A DNA stretch of 13,146 nt, taken from assembly GCA_021819255.1 (NCBI GenBank), contig JAKART010000021.1, positions 1 to 13,146 of the forward strand. Direction: 5' to 3'. This stretch comes from Acidobacteriota bacterium. GTDB lineage: Bacteria > Acidobacteriota > Terriglobia > Terriglobales > Acidobacteriaceae. The notes under the pieces are model-generated. The model was not told the DNA's origin. It did no database searches and saw nothing but the letters and a program-made list of their open reading frames with translations. Made by a program: the position numbers and the translations under genes. The number at the start of each line of letters is the position of its first letter. Position 1 is the stretch's first letter. Below, piece after piece: positions 5,761 through 13,146 of this stretch.

Positions 5761-6669
5761 ATGCATCAACGAAACCCGCAAACCTTCCGCAACTGGAGTC
5801 TGAGCCCCAGCCATCGTGTGTGGTCTGCACGAGCCTCGACGCTTCCCGGCACCCTCGCCCTCTGCCTCGCAGCCGTGCCAATCCACGGACAACAGAACAC
5901 CTTCACCCAGATCGCAGGCAACGCCGACCAGGGCATCGTGCTGCCGCAGAGCGTCCCGTTTGCGCCCCGGCAGGACGCTGGAGCGCTCACGGAGATCCAG
6001 GCATTCCGCAGCGCCATCAGCCTCAGCACATGGGAAGACATGCAGGGAACCGGGCAACTCACCCCCACCTCGGTCAACTCGGCCGACGGAAGCAACTCGT
6101 ACAACGCCACCATCTGGATACGCGGCCGCCACGACTACCGGCTCGACGTCGAGGAGCCCAACGGCACCCGCAGCCAGCGGATAGACGGGGAGTACGGAGC
6201 CACGCAACATGCCGGCGGCAAAATGAAACCGATGGACGCCAGGGACGCCGTGGCCGGTCTGGTGGCATTTCCGGCGCTGATGCAGGCAACCCTCCCCGGC
6301 AGCAAGGTCATGTTGATCGACCATGGCCTGGCGGCGGCGGGCAGCGCAACGTTCCATCGCATCACGGTCGAGACGCCGTGGCCGGGTAACCCCGCGGACG
6401 CGGCGGGAAACCCCCTGACCACAGTCACCGACCTGTACTTCAATCCCCGGACCCACCTGCTCATCAAGAGCGCAATCGCCGTCTTCGGCTCCCGGCCAAG
6501 CCCGGAACAGATGCTCGAAGTCGTCACCTACGGAGGCTACAGGTCCGTAAACGGCATGCTGCTGCCGCACTCTTACCGGCAATCGCTGAACGGACAAATC
6601 CTCTGGACACTACAACTGAACCAGGTGCAGTTAAATAGCGGGCTTCCTGAAGCAGATTTCCAATTTTAG
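5761..6669 (+). CDS. exported LolA-like protein, RHS partner
   Basis: The product is 302 aa. The start follows GAGGAG with 4-nt spacing. The N-terminus is long and basic, with a hydrophobic core near residues 28-40 (LPGTLALCLAAVP) and a plausible signal-peptidase site after IHG43. The mature part is beta-rich: SYNATIWIRGRHDYRLDV, then VTDLYFNPRTHLLIKS near 230-247. It ends with TYGGYRSVNGMLLPHSYRQ, LQLNQVQLNSG and PEADFQF. This run of strands, with a YRxVxGxxLP turn and a C-terminal NxxxPxxxFxF-like end, resembles LolA/LppX-type half-barrel lipid- or lipoprotein-binding domains. The assignment is from pattern, not alignment. It is separated by 17 bp from the RHS gene and so is co-transcribed. 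I infer that it helps the RHS protein through the periplasm or at the outer membrane. No catalytic residues are evident. Confidence 0.8.
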   Translation: MHQRNPQTFRNWSLSPSHRVWSARASTLPGTLALCLAAVPIHGQQNTFTQIAGNADQGIVLPQSVPFAPRQDAGALTEIQAFRSAISLSTWEDMQGTGQLTPTSVNSADGSNSYNATIWIRGRHDYRLDVEEPNGTRSQRIDGEYGATQHAGGKMKPMDARDAVAGLVAFPALMQATLPGSKVMLIDHGLAAAGSATFHRITVETPWPGNPADAAGNPLTTVTDLYFNPRTHLLIKSAIAVFGSRPSPEQMLEVVTYGGYRSVNGMLLPHSYRQSLNGQILWTLQLNQVQLNSGLPEADFQF

Positions 6670-6686
6670 GACGGGCAGGTGTCACC

Positions 6687-9600
6687 ATGCAGAATAGACG
6701 GACGTCGCTGACTATCGCCGCAGTACTATTCACCTCCAGCCTCACTTGTGCAAGCGCAAAAGCACAAGATTACGTATACGCCACCGGTAACCCGAACTTC
6801 GGGGTGAACGATCCCATCCCCGGCGGCTATATCAACGTTACGAACGGCAACGTGCACGTCACCATCCCTTTGGGAACCTTCAAGCAGCGCGGCACGCTTC
6901 CCCCCATCAAGATCAACCTGGAGTACGATAGCCGGATCTGGCAGATCGTCGACAACGGGAGCTACTCCTGGCAGCCCACCAACGTGCCAAACTCGATGGC
7001 CGGATGGAGGCTCACCACGGGGCTGGAGCAAGGGACCACCTCATACGGCGCCTATGGCCAGCAGGGCTCGCAAAGCGTCACCTGCACCGTTGGAAATCTG
7101 GTCTTGGAGGACTTCACCGAGACCTGGACCCTCCTCACCGCCTTCCAGTGGACCGACGGTCAAGGAACATCCCACACCTTCAACGTTCAGACCCTGCAAC
7201 CGCTGGAAGTCTGTAACGGGGACACGTCCCACACCGTGCCGAGCGCGGCGGGGTATGCCACCGACGGCAGCGGCTACTTCGTCAAGATCTCGAACTACAC
7301 ACAAATGACCGTCTACGACAACGCAGGCAATGAGGTCTATCCGGTCTTGCAAGACTCCAACAATAACCAGGCCTCCATCAGCTCCACCGGCACGGTAACC
7401 GACTCGATGGGAAGAACCCTGCTCACCACAACGACCGGCTCCAACAGCATAACTTACAACGTACTCAAGGAGGGCGGAGGCACGAACGTGTTTACGGTCA
7501 ACACCGGGACCATCAACGTGAACACCTCCTTCGGACAGTCCGCCGTCTCGGAGAACTCAAGCGCCCTGACGGCAATCAACAGCGTCGAACTCCCGGACGG
7601 GTCGTCCTACCAGTTCACCTACGATGCGGACTCCTACGGAGAGCTGGACTCAATGACGCTGCCGACCGGCGGCGGCGTCGCCTTCAACTACACCAACTAC
7701 CTGGACTCCTACAACAATTACAACCGCTGGATCTCCTCCGAGACGGAGAACGGCTACGCCACCACCTTCGCACCTCAGGTCGTCTCGCAATGCAGCTCGC
7801 AACCGACCGGATGCCAGGAAACAATGACACTCACCCGGCCAACCGGGGACTCCCGCGTCTACAACCTCACGATGAACGACGGCGCATGGGACGGCGAAAC
7901 AGACACCTATCAGGGCTCGACGGAAATCCTCAAGGTGGTGAACAACTACAACTTCACCTCCTATCCGTGCACCAACGGCTACATCTGCACTGGCGCAGAG
8001 TACATCGCAGCCTCTTCCAGCACGGCGACCCTGACTGACGTGACCCCGAACCTCACGGCCACCACCTGCTACACCTACGCAGACCCCCCGGGGGCCGGCA
8101 AGGTCAGCGCCATCCAGGAGTGGGACTATTCCGGGAGCGCCGTCTCCTGCACCTCCCCTCCCACCCCCAACCGGGAGACCGATTACACCTACGGCAGCAC
8201 GTTGAACGGCGCGCTGCTGCTCACCCAGAAATCGAAGCTCTTCAACGGCGCCGCATTCGAACAAACATCCTACGCCTACGACAGCCAGGGCAACATGACC
8301 GGCAAGACCGAAGGGCTCTCCGGCAACCAGGCCACAACGTCGTACATCTACGACAGCAACGGAATGCGAACCTCGAAGACCGGTCCGAACGGTAACACGA
8401 CCTCATATACCTATATATCCAACGACGGATACATAGCCCAGACCACCTACCCGCAGACCGGCGGTGTGAGCCACATCACCTCCGCGGAGCCCGACCCCAG
8501 CACCGGGGACCCAGTGACCACCACCGACCAGAACGGCCAGACGACCAAGTACGGCTACGACAGCATCGGGAGAAAATCTTCCATCCAGTACCCTGACGGC
8601 GGCCAGACCAGCTACTCCTACCCCTCCCCGACCGAAGTCTCCGAGAGCAAGCTCCTCTCCGGGGGCGCATCCTCGGTGGTCACCGAAACCTGGGACGGAT
8701 ACGGCCGGAAGACCCAGGTGTCCCAGTCAGACCCCGCGGGCGACGACGTCGTCACCTACACCTACGACGCCGACAACCGCCTCCTCTGCACCTCAAATCC
8801 CCAGCGGTCCGGCTCAGCCCCCACCAACGGAACCACCTGCGTGGACTACGACGCTCTGGACCGGCCAACGCTCATAACCCAGCCCGACGGCCACACCCTC
8901 CAGGTCTCCTACAGCGGCAACCAGGCAACGGAGACCGACGAGGACGGCAGCCAGAAGCGCTATCAGTACGACGCCTTCCATGATCTGACGGCAATCTGGG
9001 AGCCGAACGGCTCCGGCTCACCCAGTTGGGAGACCACCTACACCTACGACCCTGCCGGCCACGTCCTCAACATGACCCAGACAGGCGACGGATCGAGCGC
9101 TCCCCGGCAACGAACCTTCCAATATGACTCCCTCGGCAGACTGACGCAGGAGACGACCCCGGAGGCCGGAACCAGGTCATACGGCTACGACGCCGACAGC
9201 AACCTCACCTCGGAGACCACCCCCCTCGCCACCATCAGCTACAGCTACGACGCACTCAACCGCGCCACTCAGAAGTCCTCACCGGGCTTCACCTACACCT
9301 ACACCTACGACACCTCCTCACCCGTAGGAGGCTTCACCAGCACCAACCCCATCGGCCGCCTCGTCGGGGCCACAACCAGTTCCAACGCCGGCTCCTACTA
9401 CTCGTACGACTCCATGGGACGCACCCTCTCCGAAGGGAACTGCCTGCCCAGCAACTGCACAGCCAGCGCCAACGCCGTCCAGGCCACATACGACCTCGCG
9501 GGCGACCTGGCATCCATCACGTATCCCGACGGGCGCGTGATCTCGAACTCCTACGACACCGCCAGGCACCTCACCGGAGTGGAGTACGCAAGCTGGAACG

Positions 9601-11705
9601 GCCAGTCTGTCGGCACGTCTTACTACAGCGCAACCTCATTCGCTCCACCGGGAGAGACGGCCAACGCAACCTTCGGCAGCGGCGTTCAGATGACGGCCTC
9701 CTTCAACAGCCGCCAATCCCTCACCGCCCTCAGCTATGCCACGCCAACGCAGACGCTCTGGTCGAAACAGTTCACCTGGGCAGGCAACGCCAAAAACCTC
9801 CTCCAGAGCACGGACCTCACCAACTCCGCGCAGACCTACAGCTACACCTACGACCCCGACAACCGCCTCACCGCGGCCAGCGGCGGCGGAACGACGCTGG
9901 TCTCTCCGGCAACCTCCGGAACTGGCTCGATCACCATCACCGGCGGCCCGGACCAGACCACCACCCGACAGGTCTGCGGCATCGTGATCGACGGCGTTCG
10001 TAGATGCACCACCGAGACCATCTACGACGCCGGTACGGTGACGGCTGCGGTCGGCTCCGTCAGCTACTCCGTATACTACAACTCCTTCAGCACCACTAGC
10101 AGCCTCGCCTCCGCCATCGCTGCCGCCATCGCCGCTGACTCCTCGTCAGTCGTCACCGCCGCAGCGTCCGGAGCCACCATTTACCTGACGGCAAAAGCGA
10201 CGGGGACATCCACGGACTACGCGCTCTCCGCCTCCGCAGCCACATCGGAGACAGCCTACTTCTCCAGACCCTCGTTCGAGGCCACGCTCTCGGGCGCAGA
10301 GCTCGCCGGCGGCGCAAATGCGGTATATTCAGGTGCAGGCGTCCTGGCTGAAACCTACAGCCTGGACGCGTGGGGCAATATGCAGCAATCGGGCAACTTC
10401 GCCTTCAACGAATCCTTCACAGCCTCCAACCAGGTCCTCGGCTTTTCCTACGACGCTGCCGGCGACCTGCTCAGCGACGGTCTGGACACCTACACTTACG
10501 ACGACGAAGGCATGCTGACCTCGACTGGCGGAGCCCAGTACATCTACGACGCTCTTCAGCAGCGAGTGGAGAAGAGCGGCGGCAGCGATCTGGAGGAGGT
10601 GGTCTACTTCAACGGCCAGCCGCTGGCGCTGCTGAATCCCTCCAGCGGCGCGTGGACAGACCTGATCTGGGCGGGCGTCCATCTGCTGGCCGAGGTCCCG
10701 GGCAGCCAGACCGCATCTCCAACCTACCGTCTGCTGAATCACGAAGGTTCGCTCGCGGCCACCACGGACGCCTCCGGCAACCTCACCGGAACCAACCTGC
10801 TCACGCCCTACGGCCAACTGATGGCCTCAAGCACCACCGACCCCTACGTCTACACCGGCCTCTATCAGGACACGGAGTACAGCGGCGACGCCGCCTGGTA
10901 CCGCGATCTCTCCACCCGCCAGGCCCGCTGGCTTAGCCCGGACCCCGACAACGGCAGCTACGACCTCTACAACCCCCAGAGCTTCAACAGGTATATGTAC
11001 GTCAATGGCAATCCGCTGGGATACACAGATCCGAGCGGGCTGGCCGGAGCCGGGATACTGACGGGAGTGGGAGGAGCACCGTGCAAAGCGTTCGGTGCTC
11101 CGACGATACCGGTTGGCTTTGGCCTTGGCTTGAATCCGTGCAATCCAGTTGGGTCACTGATCGCCGACGGAGCCGCACTTGGCGCGGCTGCCATTGATGC
11201 ATGGCAAACCGGCGTGAGCATCAGCAGCATCTTAAGTACATCTCCTGAATCCTGGTCGACCTCTCCCGCAGGCTTTGCAAATGGATACGGTAGCGTTTTA
11301 AGTGGAATCGCTGCCTCTGTAGGAGCGGCAATCACCATCGGCTGTAGCATCGACTCCAATTCAGACCTATGCGGGCAAACAGGCTGGACCGGTGCCCTGA
11401 TTGGAGGCGACGGGGGCAAGGTGGTTGGCGACTCGATTGCTGTCGCAGGCGCCGTCGCCTGTTTCGCGGGTCCAGAAGCATGTTTGGGTTATGGAATCTA
11501 CACAATTGCAAACGGTCTATTTTCAGTCTTCTGGGATTTGTTTGGACCTCCACAATTCACAGGAAGTCTTCTTCCGCGCCCGTCAGACCTCGGCGGCTTG
11601 GGAACGGCACCAACTGGGATACCGAACCAGAATCTGAGCGTGAGCCAGTTACTGGGAAGCCAGTCAACGAGTCCGGTCCTGTCGCCCGGAATCGCTCAAC
11701 CATGA
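6687..11705 (+). CDS. exported RHS/YD-repeat protein with variable C-terminal tip
   Basis: The 1672-aa protein carries a cleavable signal peptide (MQNRRTSLTIAAVLFTSSL, probable cut after ASAKA, ~27). Residues ~28-300 form an N-terminal beta region of the kind that precedes RHS barrels (GGYINVTNGNVHVTIPLG). YD repeats (xYxYDxxGrxxx) run from ~308 and densely from ~500 to 1060, such as YAYDSQGNMTGKT and YQYDAFHDLTAIW. They resume at ~1213 after a foreign-looking module. The RHS core lies at ~1389-1452 (WYRDLSTRQARWLSPDP, FNRYMYVNGNPLGYTDPSGL). YD repeats in this family form a hollow shell enclosing the C-terminal region. The tip (1453-1672) is Gly/Ala-rich with several hydrophobic stretches and paired Cys but no recognised toxin motif. 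AGGTG precedes ATG 6687. The stop overlaps the next gene as ATGA. It is exported by a general signal peptide, so it is not a VgrG/PAAR-type T6SS cargo. Confidence 0.95.
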   Translation: MQNRRTSLTIAAVLFTSSLTCASAKAQDYVYATGNPNFGVNDPIPGGYINVTNGNVHVTIPLGTFKQRGTLPPIKINLEYDSRIWQIVDNGSYSWQPTNVPNSMAGWRLTTGLEQGTTSYGAYGQQGSQSVTCTVGNLVLEDFTETWTLLTAFQWTDGQGTSHTFNVQTLQPLEVCNGDTSHTVPSAAGYATDGSGYFVKISNYTQMTVYDNAGNEVYPVLQDSNNNQASISSTGTVTDSMGRTLLTTTTGSNSITYNVLKEGGGTNVFTVNTGTINVNTSFGQSAVSENSSALTAINSVELPDGSSYQFTYDADSYGELDSMTLPTGGGVAFNYTNYLDSYNNYNRWISSETENGYATTFAPQVVSQCSSQPTGCQETMTLTRPTGDSRVYNLTMNDGAWDGETDTYQGSTEILKVVNNYNFTSYPCTNGYICTGAEYIAASSSTATLTDVTPNLTATTCYTYADPPGAGKVSAIQEWDYSGSAVSCTSPPTPNRETDYTYGSTLNGALLLTQKSKLFNGAAFEQTSYAYDSQGNMTGKTEGLSGNQATTSYIYDSNGMRTSKTGPNGNTTSYTYISNDGYIAQTTYPQTGGVSHITSAEPDPSTGDPVTTTDQNGQTTKYGYDSIGRKSSIQYPDGGQTSYSYPSPTEVSESKLLSGGASSVVTETWDGYGRKTQVSQSDPAGDDVVTYTYDADNRLLCTSNPQRSGSAPTNGTTCVDYDALDRPTLITQPDGHTLQVSYSGNQATETDEDGSQKRYQYDAFHDLTAIWEPNGSGSPSWETTYTYDPAGHVLNMTQTGDGSSAPRQRTFQYDSLGRLTQETTPEAGTRSYGYDADSNLTSETTPLATISYSYDALNRATQKSSPGFTYTYTYDTSSPVGGFTSTNPIGRLVGATTSSNAGSYYSYDSMGRTLSEGNCLPSNCTASANAVQATYDLAGDLASITYPDGRVISNSYDTARHLTGVEYASWNGQSVGTSYYSATSFAPPGETANATFGSGVQMTASFNSRQSLTALSYATPTQTLWSKQFTWAGNAKNLLQSTDLTNSAQTYSYTYDPDNRLTAASGGGTTLVSPATSGTGSITITGGPDQTTTRQVCGIVIDGVRRCTTETIYDAGTVTAAVGSVSYSVYYNSFSTTSSLASAIAAAIAADSSSVVTAAASGATIYLTAKATGTSTDYALSASAATSETAYFSRPSFEATLSGAELAGGANAVYSGAGVLAETYSLDAWGNMQQSGNFAFNESFTASNQVLGFSYDAAGDLLSDGLDTYTYDDEGMLTSTGGAQYIYDALQQRVEKSGGSDLEEVVYFNGQPLALLNPSSGAWTDLIWAGVHLLAEVPGSQTASPTYRLLNHEGSLAATTDASGNLTGTNLLTPYGQLMASSTTDPYVYTGLYQDTEYSGDAAWYRDLSTRQARWLSPDPDNGSYDLYNPQSFNRYMYVNGNPLGYTDPSGLAGAGILTGVGGAPCKAFGAPTIPVGFGLGLNPCNPVGSLIADGAALGAAAIDAWQTGVSISSILSTSPESWSTSPAGFANGYGSVLSGIAASVGAAITIGCSIDSNSDLCGQTGWTGALIGGDGGKVVGDSIAVAGAVACFAGPEACLGYGIYTIANGLFSVFWDLFGPPQFTGSLLPRPSDLGGLGTAPTGIPNQNLSVSQLLGSQSTSPVLSPGIAQP
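9885..10325 (+). other. non-YD module inserted in the RHS array
   Basis: Residues ~1067-1213 of the RHS protein break the YD pattern. They begin with GSITITGG, hold two Cys 10-12 residues apart (QVCGIVIDGVRRCTTE), continue with repeated beta-strand signatures (GTVTAAVGSVSYSVYYN) and an Ala-rich helix (SLASAIAAAIAAD), and end LTAKATGTSTDYALS...ELAGGANAVYSG. The Ser/Thr/Ala richness and strand-helix-strand order resemble the beta modules of bacterial adhesins and phage or flagellar filament proteins. The YD array resumes immediately afterwards (YSLDAWGNMQQSG), so this is an in-frame domain insertion, not a boundary of the repeat region. Confidence 0.6.
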
Positions 11706-13054
11706 ACTCTGCGTCCCGTTCAAGGATTTTGGGCCCCAAGTATTTTGTCGGCCGCATGATGCGCCGCGCCTTCGCTTTCGTTTGCTGTGCCGCTTGGGCG
11801 ACACCGTTACATGCCGCCAAGCACACACTACACCGCATTCCTGGCATCTACGTGACGCGTGACACCAGATTGCTCGGGGCTCTGGCGCGACACACAATTG
11901 GAACCTACTGGATCGACGGGTTCCGGATGACCATCTCGCAGCGGACAGAGATTTGCTGGCATCATACTGCATTGCAATTTGGCCCCTTACTGAATCTGGA
12001 TGCGCAACCGGTCAAAAGTCTCAGGACTTCATCTCCGTGCGAAGCGGCGCCGTGGGGCGTCTTAGGACAGGACGCATGGCTGCAATATCTGGCGACACGG
12101 GAATACTATCCAGGTAGGTTCAAGCCTTTATCCGCAACTCGCATTGATGTCTGGAAGGGTGGCAACCAAGAGAGCCGGTCCTCGGACCGGACTACAGAAT
12201 CGCGGCCAGCCCGGAAGTCACCTTGCGCTTCAACCTCCGCCCATGAACTGCGCTACCCGAACGAAGGCCCTATCGATGTGGTGTGCGACGCAAAGGTAAA
12301 CAGCTACGTCGAGCACCTGTACTCAGCTTTGTTAAGGCCATCCGCAACCGCACCTCGCGACTCAATTGCAAAACAGGAGATTCCCAACTTCTATATAGTT
12401 AGGCCGTTCAAGGTCAGGCACAACTACGATTTCGAAGCTATCGACGGGTCAGTAGCTGCCTGCTATCCGAGCGGTGGCGTTTGCACCTACAGACGCCCCC
12501 ATGCAGATTCGACCGTTCGGGAAATCGTCTATGCTCCAGATGGGGCAGTGCTCATTCCAGATACAGTTTTTCCACGTCTTGTGAACGAAGCGCAGTGCCT
12601 CGCGTTGCTTTCTTACGCGCTTGCGGCCGTCGATCAGGGCCTCATCGAAAAGCTCTTCCGAGTGCAGAATTACAAAAGAAAGCTATGGACCCTCAGCTAC
12701 AAAACGAGTGGACGCGAAAACGCTGACGAGACCGGTGCATTCATCGTAAATCTCAACTTTCAAGTCCTACGTCTTGGCATCCGGCAGATGTACCTGGCTG
12801 GATATGACATTCGCTATGCGCCCTTCGCTTGGTCAGCGGAGCTAGGCAAACCAATAAGGGGATCCCCGGTCGCTCCCGATTACAGGCACATGCCTTGGTA
12901 TGCGTCCTACGGATTCAACGTCATCAATCAGCTCTACTCCAACGTGGACTACAGCAAGCTGAAGCGCGGCCGCAGGGCGTACCAGCAGTTCCTGGCGGAA
13001 CTCCGCAAAGCCGACCCGCAGGCCCTCGCGCCGCTGCCGCGGTCGCACAAGTAG
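11702..13054 (+). CDS. exported M48-peptidase-like protein lacking the zinc motif
   Basis: The product is 450 aa from ATG 11702, which overlaps the RHS stop (ATGA), so translation is probably coupled. A second in-frame ATG at 11756 (MMRRAFAFVCCAAWATPLHA) gives a tidier signal peptide cut after LHA. The 54-bp extension would be unusual before a signal peptide, so the start is open. After an N-terminal region of unknown type, the C-terminal half follows the M48 layout: DAKVNSYVEHLYSALLR, then DGAVLIPDTVFPRLVNEAQ (expected PGGxxYV...LxNEAE), then LALLSYALAAV (N295-V310) where M48 enzymes have LAxVLxHEIAHV, then RLGIRQMYLAGYDIRYAP (G367-D369). The HExxH positions read Y305-A306-x-x-A309, and the EAD third-ligand block reads FQVLR-like. 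I infer a non-catalytic M48 fold. Its place suits an accessory or immunity protein of the RHS tip. Codon use is more A/T-ending than upstream. Confidence 0.85.
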   Translation: MNSASRSRILGPKYFVGRMMRRAFAFVCCAAWATPLHAAKHTLHRIPGIYVTRDTRLLGALARHTIGTYWIDGFRMTISQRTEICWHHTALQFGPLLNLDAQPVKSLRTSSPCEAAPWGVLGQDAWLQYLATREYYPGRFKPLSATRIDVWKGGNQESRSSDRTTESRPARKSPCASTSAHELRYPNEGPIDVVCDAKVNSYVEHLYSALLRPSATAPRDSIAKQEIPNFYIVRPFKVRHNYDFEAIDGSVAACYPSGGVCTYRRPHADSTVREIVYAPDGAVLIPDTVFPRLVNEAQCLALLSYALAAVDQGLIEKLFRVQNYKRKLWTLSYKTSGRENADETGAFIVNLNFQVLRLGIRQMYLAGYDIRYAPFAWSAELGKPIRGSPVAPDYRHMPWYASYGFNVINQLYSNVDYSKLKRGRRAYQQFLAELRKADPQALAPLPRSHK

Positions 13055-13089
13055 CGCAAGAGCGCAGCCCAGCAGTATACTTCCGCACA

Positions 13090-13146
13090 ATGAGGCTCCA
13101 ACGAATGCACCAACCGGAAAAAGCCGGCAGCAGCAATCCCACAGAG
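13090..13146 (+). CDS. possible start of a further gene, cut by window edge
   Basis: An ATG at 13090 opens 19 codons to the window end (MRLQRMHQPEKAGSSNPTE). A TATACT hexamer at 13076-13081 is a good -10 box only 8 nt before the ATG, which would place the transcript start at or next to the ATG (leaderless). There is no ribosome site and no convincing -35. It lies 35 bp past the M48-like gene. Too short to identify. Confidence 0.25.
   Translation, partial: MRLQRMHQPEKAGSSNPTE

Noticed and set aside
5638..6597. 319-codon minus-strand open frame
   Set aside because: Antisense to the exported LolA-like gene, which has a ribosome site, signal peptide and coherent domain pattern on the plus strand.
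11369..11701. N-terminal extension of the M48-like protein
   Set aside because: It lies entirely inside the RHS coding region in another frame and lacks a signal peptide; the ATGA overlap start is preferred.
6687..11705. RHS protein as a T6SS effector
   Set aside because: It has a Sec-type signal peptide and no PAAR or VgrG region or T6SS gene nearby.

Overview
The window looks like a chromosomal accessory stretch of a GC-rich bacterium. The gene set points to Acidobacteriota (Terriglobia/Acidobacteriaceae type): paired site-2 protease-like genes, small zinc-ribbon and basic hypothetical proteins, and an exported RHS/YD-repeat giant with an exported partner. This assignment is inference from protein style; no rRNA or marker gene is present.

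Layout. Positions 1-799 hold no convincing gene, only a perfect hairpin (347-376), a 112-bp MITE-like palindrome (507-618) and a 21-bp tandem duplication (670-711). A small two-helix membrane protein follows on the minus strand (800-1084, probably a TTG start). Positions 1233-1800 hold the broken C-terminal part of an ISAs1-family transposase. It carries an 11-bp frameshifting duplication and a second 112-bp MITE inserted four codons before the catalytic Glu. Next come an intact M50/CBS site-2 protease (1948-3069), a convergent four-cysteine zinc-ribbon protein (3212-3559, minus), a divergent 60-residue basic protein (3717-3899), a block of ~24-bp degenerate repeats, a strong stem-loop (4080-4113), and a second M50 protein (4344-5042) whose protease motif is degenerate (HDCAQ for HExxH). 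A gene-free stretch (5043-5760) holds the third MITE copy (5458-5569).

Positions 5761-13054 form one tight plus-strand operon: an exported, possibly LolA-like protein (302 aa), a 17-bp gap, a 1672-aa exported RHS protein with a Ser/Thr/Ala-rich module spliced into its YD array and a variable C-terminal tip, then a 4-bp ATGA overlap into an exported M48-peptidase-like protein in which every zinc/catalytic position appears substituted. The last gene sits where an immunity or accessory gene would be expected for a polymorphic RHS system. The best candidate for an undescribed system is this trio. The best-supported mobile-DNA discovery is the 112-bp palindromic element, whose 2-bp target duplication can be proved by reconstructing the transposase reading frame across it.
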